Source: Mitsuaria chitosanitabida ATCC BAA-476 = NBRC 102408 | GTDB taxonomy: Bacteria; Pseudomonadota; Gammaproteobacteria; Burkholderiales; Burkholderiaceae_C | Direction: 5' to 3' | Length of the DNA: 64,000 bases | Assembly (NCBI RefSeq): GCF_001598255.1 | Contig: NZ_BCYP01000026.1 | Span: 123,969 to 187,968, forward strand | Part shown: positions 1 to 7,027 of the stretch, in pieces | Layout: each line of letters starts with the position of its first letter | Numbering within the stretch: the stretch's first letter is position 1 | Program-made: the position numbers and the translations under genes | The notes under the pieces: model-generated | Databases searched by the model: none | What the model saw: the letters and a program-made list of their open reading frames with translations, nothing else | What the model was told of the DNA's origin: nothing

Positions 1-2
1 AG

Positions 3-995
3 CTGATCGGCCAGGCCAAGGCCGGCGGCGGCTATGTCGACTACCTCTGGCGCAAGCCCTCCAGCGGCGAGATCGCGCCCAAGCTGGGCTACGTCGTGGC
101 CATGGACCGGTGGGACTGGATGCTGGGCACGGGCCTGTATCTGGACGGCATCCGCGCGACGCTGGAGCAGCTGGACCACGAGGCGCAGGCCAACATCGCG
201 CGCACCATGTGGTGGATCGCCGCGATCGCGGTCTTCGGCGTGGCGCTGATCAGCCTGTGCGCGGTGGCGCTCAACCTGTCGGAGCACCGGCAGGCCGAGG
301 TCAAGCTGCGCGCGCTGGCGCACCAGGTGGTGCGCTCGCAGGAGGAGGAGCGGGCGCATCTGTCCCGCGACCTGCACGACGGCGTCAGCCAGACCCTGGT
401 GTCGACCAAGCTGCTGATGGAATCGGCGCAGCAGGCCGGGACGACGACCTTGCTGCCGCGCGCCCTGGAGCGGCTCAACGACAGCCTGACCGAGGTGCGG
501 CGGCTGTCGCACCGGCTGCGTCCCGCGCTGCTGGACACGCTGGGCCTGCCCGCCGCGCTGGAACACCTGGCGCGCGAGTTCGACGAGGCGGGCGCGGTGC
601 CGGTCGCGATGCGCATGGTCGGCGCGCCGCGCGAGCTGCCGGAGCTGCTCAACACGGTGCTGTTCCGCGTCGCCCAGGAGGCGCTGACCAATGTCGCCAA
701 GCATGCGGGCGCGGCGCGGGTGGAGATGACGCTCTCGTTCGAGCCCGGCGACGCGCGCGGCGAACCCGGCGGGGTGCTGCTGCGGGTGCTGGACGACGGG
801 GAGGGCTTCGACGCGGATGACGCCGAGGGCGCGGACCCGCACCAGGGCATCGGCCTGCGCAACATGCGCGAGCGCATGGCCTCGGTGGGCGGCGCGCTGG
901 ACCTGCAGTCGAGCCCGGGCCACGGGACGCAGATCGAGGCGACGGTGTCGGCCGCCGCCATCCGGCGCCTGGCGCGCGACAATCCGGCGCCATGA
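3..995 (+). CDS. Sensor histidine kinase, sCache + HisKA_3 (5' truncated)
   Basis: The gene enters from the left edge; 330 residues are visible. The first ~50 residues match the end of an sCache_2 ligand-binding domain (GGGYVDYLWRKP, then YVVAMDRWDWMLGTGLYLD). A membrane segment follows at about visible residues 67-91, then a HisKA_3 dimerisation helix with the phospho-acceptor His in RDLHDGVSQT (about residue 125), and a HATPase domain with the N box QEALTNVAKHA and glycine-rich DDGEGFD and GIGLRNMRERM motifs. It is a membrane kinase sensing a small periplasmic ligand. Its stop overlaps the start of the response regulator (ATGA), so the two are co-translated, and cstA follows; by analogy with BtsSR and CrbSR-type systems the ligand may be pyruvate or a related carboxylate (inference). 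Confidence 0.9.
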   Translation: MIGQAKAGGGYVDYLWRKPSSGEIAPKLGYVVAMDRWDWMLGTGLYLDGIRATLEQLDHEAQANIARTMWWIAAIAVFGVALISLCAVALNLSEHRQAEVKLRALAHQVVRSQEEERAHLSRDLHDGVSQTLVSTKLLMESAQQAGTTTLLPRALERLNDSLTEVRRLSHRLRPALLDTLGLPAALEHLAREFDEAGAVPVAMRMVGAPRELPELLNTVLFRVAQEALTNVAKHAGAARVEMTLSFEPGDARGEPGGVLLRVLDDGEGFDADDAEGADPHQGIGLRNMRERMASVGGALDLQSSPGHGTQIEATVSAAAIRRLARDNPAP

Positions 996-1666
996 GCCCC
1001 GACCGTCCCGAACCTTCCGCGCCGACCGAGGCGCGGCCCGTGCGCATCCTGCTGGTCGACGACCATCCGCTGGTGCGCGAGGGGCTGCGCTCGCGCCTGC
1101 AGGGCGAGGCGCGCTACCTGGTCGTGGGCGAGGCCGGCGGCGCCGAGGAGGCGATGGTGATGCTGGTGTCCACGCAGCCCGAGGTGGTGCTGCTGGACGT
1201 GGGGCTGAAGGGCCACAACGGCATCCAGCTCGCGCAGACCATGCTGGAGCGCGTGCCCGACCTGCGCGTGCTGATGTACAGCATGTACGACAACCCGGAG
1301 TACGTGCAGCGCGCGCTGCAGGCGGGCGCCCGGGGCTACGTGCTCAAGGACGCGCCGGCGGGCGAGATCGTCGCGGCCATCGACGCGGTGGCCGCGGGCG
1401 GCACCTTCCTCAGCCCGGGCGTGTCCAAGCGCATGTTCCGCAGCCAGCAGCCGCGGCCCATCCTCTCCCCCCGCGAGAGCGAGATCCTCTCCGCGCTCGG
1501 CCGCGGCGAATCGAGCAAGCAGATCGCCAAGGCGCTGGACCTGTCGGTACGCACGGTCGAGACGCATCGCCAGAACATCAAGCGCAAGCTGGAACTGGAA
1601 GGGCAGGCCGAGCTGATCCGGTACGCCGTCGAGCACGCGCGCGGCCTGCATCGCGACGAGCCGTAG
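992..1666 (+). CDS. NarL/FixJ-family response regulator
   Basis: A 224-aa two-domain regulator. The receiver domain (about residues 17-135) shows LLVDDHPLVRE with the acidic pair, the phospho-acceptor Asp69 in VVLLDVGLKG, and the conserved Lys in GYVLKDA. The C-terminal LuxR-type HTH (about 155-215) has LSPRESEIL, SSKQIAKALDLSVRTVETH and RQNIKRKL. The start overlaps the kinase stop by 4 nt. The next gene in the same direction is cstA after 160 nt, so cstA-ybdD is the most likely target. The direct target cannot be proven from sequence. Confidence 0.93.
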   Translation: MSPDRPEPSAPTEARPVRILLVDDHPLVREGLRSRLQGEARYLVVGEAGGAEEAMVMLVSTQPEVVLLDVGLKGHNGIQLAQTMLERVPDLRVLMYSMYDNPEYVQRALQAGARGYVLKDAPAGEIVAAIDAVAAGGTFLSPGVSKRMFRSQQPRPILSPRESEILSALGRGESSKQIAKALDLSVRTVETHRQNIKRKLELEGQAELIRYAVEHARGLHRDEP

Positions 1667-1713
1667 CCCGCCATCCGGGTTGACCCCTACGTGCTCCCAC
1701 GCTCGGGGGCTAG

Positions 1714-1726
1714 TCCGTCTGACGGA
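1714..1726. promoter_or_regulatory. Palindrome upstream of cstA, candidate regulator site
   Basis: A perfect inverted repeat TCCGTC-T-GACGGA lies 100 nt upstream of the cstA start, between the response regulator gene and cstA. A second short inverted repeat (CGTG-4-CACG) lies at 1690-1701. NarL-type regulators bind short inverted repeats, so this is a candidate operator. I see no convincing -35/-10 pair, and a 13-nt palindrome in GC-rich DNA can arise by chance. Confidence 0.3.
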
Positions 1727-1826
1727 TGTGGCTTTCCGCACAGGAGCGGACACTGCCGGTCGCAAGACAACATCCGCGCGCCAGGTCCTCTCGCTTGCAT
1801 CGGTGCGCGCCCATAAGGAGACATCG

Positions 1827-3905
1827 ATGTCGAACATGAGTCGCCACCTCGCCTGGGCGGGCGTGGCCATCCTCGGGGCGTTCGCCCTGGCCACCGTCGC
1901 GCTGGCGCGCGGCGAAGCGGTGAGCGCGCTGTGGGTCGTCGTGGCCTCGATCTGCGTCTACCTGATCGGCTACCGCTACTACAGCCTCTTCCTGGCCACC
2001 CAGGTGCTGGGCCTGGACCCGACGCGCAAGACCCCGGCCTGGAAGTACAACGACGGCCTGGACTTCGTCCCCACGCACAAGTACGTGCTCTACGGCCACC
2101 ACTTCGCCGCGATCGCGGGCGCGGGCCCGCTGGTCGGCCCGGTGCTGGCCGCGCAGATGGGCTACCTGCCGGGTCTGCTGTGGATCCTGGCCGGCGTGAT
2201 CTTCGCCGGCGCGGTGCAGGACTTCATCGTGCTGTTCATCTCCACGCGCCGTGATGGCCGCTCGCTGGGCGACCTGGTCAAGCAGGAGATGGGCACCGTG
2301 CCCGGCGTGATCGCGCTGTTCGGCGCCTTCATGATCATGATCATCATCCTGGCGGTGCTGGCGCTGATCGTGGTGAAGGCGCTGGCGGGCTCGCCCTGGG
2401 GCACCTTCACCGTGGCGGCGACGATCCCGGTCGCGCTGTTCATGGGCGTGTACCTGCGCTTCATCCGTCCGGGCCGCATCGGCGAGATCTCCGTCATCGG
2501 CTTCGTGCTGCTGATGCTGGCCATCGTCGGCGGGCAGTGGGTGCATGAGAGCCCCGCCTGGGCGCCGCTGTTCACCTACGACGGCAAGGCCCTGACCTGG
2601 ATGCTGATCGGCTACGGCTTCGTCGCCGCCTCGATCCCGGTGTGGCTGCTGCTGGCGCCGCGCGACTACCTGTCCACCTTCCTGAAGATCGGCACCATCA
2701 TCGCGCTGGCCATCGGCATCGTGATCGTGGCCCCGCCGCTGCAGATGCCCTCGTTCACCCAGTTCGCGGCCGGCAACGGCCCGGTGTGGTCGGGCAACCT
2801 GTTCCCCTTCCTGTTCATCACCATCGCCTGCGGCGCGGTGTCGGGCTTCCACGCGCTGATCAGCTCGGGCACCACGCCCAAGATGCTGGACAACGAGGTC
2901 AACGCCCGCTTCATTGGCTACGGCGGCATGCTGGCCGAATCCTTCGTCGCGGTGATGGCGCTGGTGGCGGCCTCGTGCATCGAGCCGGGCGTCTACTTCG
3001 CGATGAACAGCCCGGCCGCGCTGGTGGGGTCGACCCCGGAGACGGTGGCGGCGACGCTGTCGACCTGGGGCTTCGTGATCACCCCCGAGATGCTGGTGCA
3101 GACCGCCAAGGATGTCGGTGAGAACACCATCCTGGCGCGCGCCGGTGGCGCGCCGACGCTGGCGGTGGGCATGGCCCACATCCTGCACCAGGTGGTGGGT
3201 GGCAAGGCCATGATGGCCTTCTGGTACCACTTCGCGATCCTGTTCGAGGCGCTGTTCATCCTGACCGCCGTCGACGCGGGCACCCGCGCCGGCCGCTTCA
3301 TGCTGCAGGACCTGCTGGGCACCTTCGTGCCGGCCCTCAAGCGCACCGAGTCGCTGCCCGCCAACCTGATCGCCACCGGCCTGTGCGTGGCCGCGTGGGG
3401 CTACTTCCTGTACCAGGGCGTGGTGGATCCGCTGGGCGGCATCAACACGCTGTGGCCGCTGTTCGGCATCGCCAACCAGATGCTGGCCGCCGTCGCGCTG
3501 CTGCTGGGCACGGTCGTGCTGTTCAAGATGAAGAAGGACCGCTACGCCTGGACGACCATCCTGCCGGCGGCCTGGCTGCTGATCTGCACGATGACGGCGG
3601 GCTGGCAGAAGATCTTCAGCGCCGATCCGAAGGTGGGCTTCCTGGCGCACGCCGCGAAGTACGCCGACTCGCTGGCGGCGGGCAAAGTCCTGGCCCCGGC
3701 CAAGAGCCTGGAGGCGATGGAGCGCGTGATCTTCAACGACCGTCTGGACGCGGCCCTGTGCGGCCTGTTCATGTTCGTCGTGGTGAGCGTGCTGGTCTAC
3801 AGCGTGAAGGCCGTGCTGAAGGCCCGCGCCGAGCGCAAGCCGACGGTCACCGAGACGCCCTTCGAGCGCATGCCCGAAGGCGCGACGGTGGGCGGCCATG
3901 CTTAA
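1827..3905 (+). CDS. cstA: Carbon starvation protein CstA (pyruvate/peptide transporter)
   Basis: A 692-aa polytopic inner-membrane protein, close to the 701 residues of E. coli CstA. The family signature is clear: HHFAAIAGAGPLVGPVLAAQ followed by GYLPG, then VQDFIVLFISTRRDGRSLG and ACGAVSGFHALISSGTTPKM. CstA/BtsT proteins import pyruvate (and in some reports peptides) under carbon limitation. The start at 1827 is chosen for the AAGGAG at 1815-1820; a longer in-frame reading to 1680 has no ribosome site and adds a non-conserved tail. It overlaps ybdD by 8 nt and follows a two-component system, the same logic as BtsSR-BtsT in E. coli although the kinase type differs. Confidence 0.95.
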   Translation: MSNMSRHLAWAGVAILGAFALATVALARGEAVSALWVVVASICVYLIGYRYYSLFLATQVLGLDPTRKTPAWKYNDGLDFVPTHKYVLYGHHFAAIAGAGPLVGPVLAAQMGYLPGLLWILAGVIFAGAVQDFIVLFISTRRDGRSLGDLVKQEMGTVPGVIALFGAFMIMIIILAVLALIVVKALAGSPWGTFTVAATIPVALFMGVYLRFIRPGRIGEISVIGFVLLMLAIVGGQWVHESPAWAPLFTYDGKALTWMLIGYGFVAASIPVWLLLAPRDYLSTFLKIGTIIALAIGIVIVAPPLQMPSFTQFAAGNGPVWSGNLFPFLFITIACGAVSGFHALISSGTTPKMLDNEVNARFIGYGGMLAESFVAVMALVAASCIEPGVYFAMNSPAALVGSTPETVAATLSTWGFVITPEMLVQTAKDVGENTILARAGGAPTLAVGMAHILHQVVGGKAMMAFWYHFAILFEALFILTAVDAGTRAGRFMLQDLLGTFVPALKRTESLPANLIATGLCVAAWGYFLYQGVVDPLGGINTLWPLFGIANQMLAAVALLLGTVVLFKMKKDRYAWTTILPAAWLLICTMTAGWQKIFSADPKVGFLAHAAKYADSLAAGKVLAPAKSLEAMERVIFNDRLDAALCGLFMFVVVSVLVYSVKAVLKARAERKPTVTETPFERMPEGATVGGHA

Positions 3906-4146
3906 GCAGGCCGCCGAGGCCGCGGCCCAGGCGGCGCAAGCCGCCTTGTCCACCGCGTCCGAAGTCCTGCAGGCGGGCCGCTACATGGCCCGCGGCGTGC
4001 GCCAGCAGCTGATCGGCGCGGACTATGGCGCCTACCTCGCGCATATGGCCCGCACCCATCCGGACCAGGAGCCCTTGAGCTACGAGGCCTTCTTCCGAGA
4101 GCGCCAGGAGGCGCGCTACAGCTCCCGCACCGGGCGCTGCTGCTGA
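3898..4146 (+). CDS. ybdD: YbdD/YjiX family protein
   Basis: A small 82-aa soluble protein with the hallmarks of the YbdD/YjiX (DUF466) family: a GADYGAYLAHMARTHPDQEP core, the stretch LSYEAFFRERQEARY, and a C-terminal Cys pair (GRCC). It is nearly always encoded directly after CstA/BtsT and here overlaps cstA by 8 nt, so translational coupling is likely. Reports link the family to activity of the partner transporter. A UUCG-loop terminator follows. Confidence 0.92.
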   Translation: MLKQAAEAAAQAAQAALSTASEVLQAGRYMARGVRQQLIGADYGAYLAHMARTHPDQEPLSYEAFFRERQEARYSSRTGRCC

Positions 4147-4166
4147 CCGCCGCGCGCCGATGAATC

Positions 4167-4188
4167 CAACGGCCCTTCGGGGCCGTTG
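4167..4188 (+). terminator. Hairpin terminator after cstA-ybdD
   Basis: A 9-bp GC-rich stem (4167-4175 with 4180-4188) closed by a TTCG tetraloop lies 21 nt after the ybdD stop. The following T-run is weak (TCGTTGG). UUCG loops are typical of strong bacterial terminators, and the hairpin separates the cstA operon from hyi. Confidence 0.7.
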
Positions 4189-4226
4189 TCGTTGGGAGAC
4201 GGACACGGCGGTGTGACACTCGCCGG

Positions 4227-5063
4227 ATGCCGAGATTCGCCGCCAACCTGAGTTTCCTGTACCCGGAGTTGCCCTTCCTGGATCGCATCGACGCCGCGGG
4301 CGCGGATGGGTTCGAGGGTGTGGAGTGCCTGTTCCCCTACGACGTGCCGATGGCGGCGTTCCGCGCGCGGGTCGAGGGGGAGGGCTTGCGGGTCGCGCTG
4401 ATCAACGCGCCGCCGGGAGACTGGGCGGCGGGAGAGCGGGGGCTGGCGTCGTTGCCGGGGCGGGGCGCCGACTTCCGGGATTCGATCGAGCGGGCGCTCG
4501 CGTATGCGACGGGTGTGGGCTCGCCGCGGGTGCATGTCCTCGCCGGTCTCCTGCCCGAAGGGGCGGATCGCGCTGCCGCGCTCGCGCGCTACGAGGAACG
4601 CCTGCGCTGGGCCGCCGAGCAGGCCGCCGCGGCGAAGGTCGAGCTCACGATCGAGCCCATCAACCCGCACGACATCCCCGGCTACCTGCTGCAACGCCAG
4701 GACGAGGCGCACGCGATCGTCGAGCGCATCGGCGTGTCGCATCTGAAGGTGCAGATGGACCTGTACCACTGCGCTCGCGTGGAGGGCGCCGAGGGTGACG
4801 GGGACGGCGTCGTGTCGCTGGTGAGGCGCTACTTGCCCACGGGCCGCGTCGGGCATTTCCAGATCGCGGGCGTGCCGGACCGGCATGAGCCGGACGAGGG
4901 CGGGCTGGATTGGCGCGGTGCGCTGACGGCGATCGACACGATCGCGGCGACCACGGGTTGGGCGGGCTGGGTGGGCTGCGAGTACCGGCCACGGCGCGGC
5001 GCGGTCGCCCAGGGCACTTCTCACGGACTCGGTTGGCTGCGGCGCTGGAATAGCAAAGCTTGA
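4227..5063 (+). CDS. hyi: Hydroxypyruvate isomerase family protein
   Basis: A 278-aa TIM-barrel enzyme of the xylose-isomerase-like superfamily, slightly longer than E. coli Hyi (258). It starts MPRFAANLSFLYPELPFLDR, has GFEGVECLFPYD, the acidic metal/catalytic region ELTIEPINPHDIPGYLL, then HFQIAGVPDRHEPD and GCEYRPR. These are the conserved strands of Hyi, which interconverts hydroxypyruvate and tartronate semialdehyde in glyoxylate metabolism. It stands alone between hairpins, with no gcl or glxR nearby, so the pathway role rests on homology only. Confidence 0.87.
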   Translation: MPRFAANLSFLYPELPFLDRIDAAGADGFEGVECLFPYDVPMAAFRARVEGEGLRVALINAPPGDWAAGERGLASLPGRGADFRDSIERALAYATGVGSPRVHVLAGLLPEGADRAAALARYEERLRWAAEQAAAAKVELTIEPINPHDIPGYLLQRQDEAHAIVERIGVSHLKVQMDLYHCARVEGAEGDGDGVVSLVRRYLPTGRVGHFQIAGVPDRHEPDEGGLDWRGALTAIDTIAATTGWAGWVGCEYRPRRGAVAQGTSHGLGWLRRWNSKA

Positions 5064-5068
5064 CTAGC

Positions 5069-5092
5069 TGACCCTCACCATGAGGTGGGTCA
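5069..5092 (+). terminator. Imperfect hairpin after hyi
   Basis: TGACCC pairs with GGGTCA and an inner 3-bp stem pairs across a 4-nt loop, with a 2-nt bulge. It begins 6 nt after the hyi stop. No T-run follows. Confidence 0.4.
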
Positions 5093-5115
5093 CGGCCTCC
5101 GCGCCAGCATCATGA

Positions 5116-5151
5116 GCGATCCCGGTTTGGCGGCCCGCCAAACACGATCGC
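5116..5151. promoter_or_regulatory. Strong palindrome upstream of protease gene
   Basis: A perfect 8-bp stem GTTTGGCG/CGCCAAAC (5125-5132 with 5136-5143, 3-nt loop) is flanked by an outer GCGAT/ATCGC pair. It ends about 30 nt before the protease start, so it could be an operator or a further terminator of hyi. Confidence 0.35.
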
Positions 5152-5181
5152 TGCTTGTCTCCAAGAGCACAGGCAGCGACG

Positions 5182-6948
5182 ATGAACTCCCGGATTTCAC
5201 GCGTGGTGATGGCCCTCTCCCTGGCCGCGGCGAGCGCCGCCGCCCAGGCCATCGGTCTCAATGAACAGCGCTTCGAAGCGCTCGGCGGGCGGCTCGACGA
5301 GCCGTTCAACTCGATGTCGGTCGTCGAGTCGAAGCTGGCGGTCGAAAGCCAGAACCCGCGTTTCCGAAGCGTCGGGGAGCTCTCGTTCCACGGCAGCGAT
5401 CGCACCTGCACCGGCACCTGGCTCGGCGAGGACGCCCGGCACACCTACGTGCTGACCGCCGCGCACTGCGTCGCGGCCGACTTCCGCAAGACACCGGGCT
5501 TCCGATACGTGGAGCGCGTCACGATGCGCAACGACGCCGTGGTGTTCCACGGTCGCGGTCTGGCCTTCATCCCGCCGCCGCGGCGCTTGCCCGGCAGCGG
5601 CGTGGCGTCGGACGAGCCCAGCGAGAGCGACGTCGCGGTCATCCGCTTGCCGAAGCGGCAGCTGCGCCCGCTGACCGATGCCGGACGCCCGCTGCTGGAC
5701 GACCTCGGGGACGACGCGCACGACGGCCCGGGCCAGGCGGACATCGAGTTCGTCGGCTACGGGCTCTGGCGCGTCGGGACCAAGGAGGTCGGCCGGACCG
5801 GGCGTCTCTGGGGCAGCGTGCCCGGTGGCGAGGTCCGCGGCACGCGGCACCTGCTCAGCTTCGGCTACGACCCGCGCGGCGAGACCCGCCGCTGGTTCGT
5901 GGCCACGTCGGGAGACAGCGGCGGCGCCTTCTGGCAGCAGCGGTGGGGCTACTGGCGGGTCGTGGGCACGGCCAGCGCGCGCGATGCCCGCTTCCGCGGC
6001 TTCGAAGGCCCGCGCATGGCCGCGCTGGCCCACTGGGTGAAGGGCATCTTCCCGGACGCCCGCACCCTGAGCGAGCGCATGACCGTGGGCATCGGCAGCC
6101 CGTTCGTGTCGCGCGATCACGCGGTGGACGTGTCCGACGGGTCGGTGGCCTACCTGGTGCCCGAGCAGGAGAACGCCACCGGCCCGACCGCGCCCACGTC
6201 GTCCGGCGCCGCGGGTCACAGCGTCATCCACGTCATCGTCGAGGACGAACTCACCCACCATCGCGCCGAGGTCCGTTTGCGGGGCCAGCGCGAGACCGCG
6301 TGCGGTCAGCCGGTCCGCATGGAGGACGACGGCACTTGCGGGAACGGACGGACCGCCCGCCTGGTCGTGTCCTTCCACCCCGAGGACAACCCGGACCTGC
6401 CGCGCGGCAGCCTGGTCGGCGGCGTCGAGATCGAGGCCGTCGGCACGCGTGACGGGCAGTACCGCCAGCGTTTCCCGCTGCGCGTGCGGATCGATCACCT
6501 GCTGCGGGGCGAGGTCACCGCCGATCGCGCGCAGGTCCTGCCCGATCTGATGCCGCGAGCGCCCTCGCGCGAGGCCGACCCCGTGCGGGTGGCCCTGCCG
6601 ACGCAGGCCGATGCCCGCGCGGACGGTACCGCCAGCGCGAGCGAGGGGCCCTTCACGCGCGTCGTCGCGACAGTGCGCGACGTGCTGCGGGACACGGACC
6701 GTCCCCTGGTGCTGCGGGCCTACCGGCGCGGGGCGGCCGGCACCTCGTGCGCCACGACGACGCTCGACGCGAGCACCGATTGCGAGGGGCGCGCGCTCAC
6801 CGGCGTGAGCCTGCAGTACGAGGCGCGTGACAACCCTGGACTGCGGCCGGGGCTCTATCGGGGGCGCGTGTTCCTGGAGGCCCGCGGCGGCCCCGCCGGC
6901 GCTCGGCTGGAGCGCGTCGCGGTCCGCCTGAACATCGACACACTGTGA
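5182..6948 (+). CDS. Secreted trypsin-like serine protease with tandem C-terminal domain
   Basis: 588 aa starting MNSRISRVVMALSLAAASAAAQA, a typical Sec signal peptide. The peptidase S1 triad is visible: His in VLTAAHCVAA, Asp in SDVAVIRL, Ser in TSGDSGGAF. After the protease domain (about residues 60-300) come two related ~95-residue segments (about 347-437 and 491-588). Each has a Cys pair (TACGQP..GTCG and TSCATT..TDCEG), a DNPxL motif, a GxVxxEA strand and a closing VRxxID strand. This repeat does not match a domain I can name. The product is probably periplasmic or secreted. An upstream ATG at 5155 would bury the signal peptide, so 5182 is preferred. Confidence 0.85.
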   Translation: MNSRISRVVMALSLAAASAAAQAIGLNEQRFEALGGRLDEPFNSMSVVESKLAVESQNPRFRSVGELSFHGSDRTCTGTWLGEDARHTYVLTAAHCVAADFRKTPGFRYVERVTMRNDAVVFHGRGLAFIPPPRRLPGSGVASDEPSESDVAVIRLPKRQLRPLTDAGRPLLDDLGDDAHDGPGQADIEFVGYGLWRVGTKEVGRTGRLWGSVPGGEVRGTRHLLSFGYDPRGETRRWFVATSGDSGGAFWQQRWGYWRVVGTASARDARFRGFEGPRMAALAHWVKGIFPDARTLSERMTVGIGSPFVSRDHAVDVSDGSVAYLVPEQENATGPTAPTSSGAAGHSVIHVIVEDELTHHRAEVRLRGQRETACGQPVRMEDDGTCGNGRTARLVVSFHPEDNPDLPRGSLVGGVEIEAVGTRDGQYRQRFPLRVRIDHLLRGEVTADRAQVLPDLMPRAPSREADPVRVALPTQADARADGTASASEGPFTRVVATVRDVLRDTDRPLVLRAYRRGAAGTSCATTTLDASTDCEGRALTGVSLQYEARDNPGLRPGLYRGRVFLEARGGPAGARLERVAVRLNIDTL

Positions 6949-6976
6949 CCATGGCGCCCGAGCGGCGCCCATGGAA

Positions 6977-7008
6977 AAGGCCGCCGGCCCGAAGGGCGCG
7001 GCGGCCTT
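6977..7008. terminator. Bidirectional terminator between protease and ileS
   Basis: A 9-bp stem AAGGCCGCC/GGCGGCCTT (6977-6985 with 7000-7008) encloses a second small stem GCCC-GAA-GGGC (6987-6997). It lies between two convergent genes. A near-palindrome at 6950-6975 (CCATGG ends) precedes it. Confidence 0.65.
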
Positions 7009-7027
7009 GTCGCGTCGGCGGGGGTGA

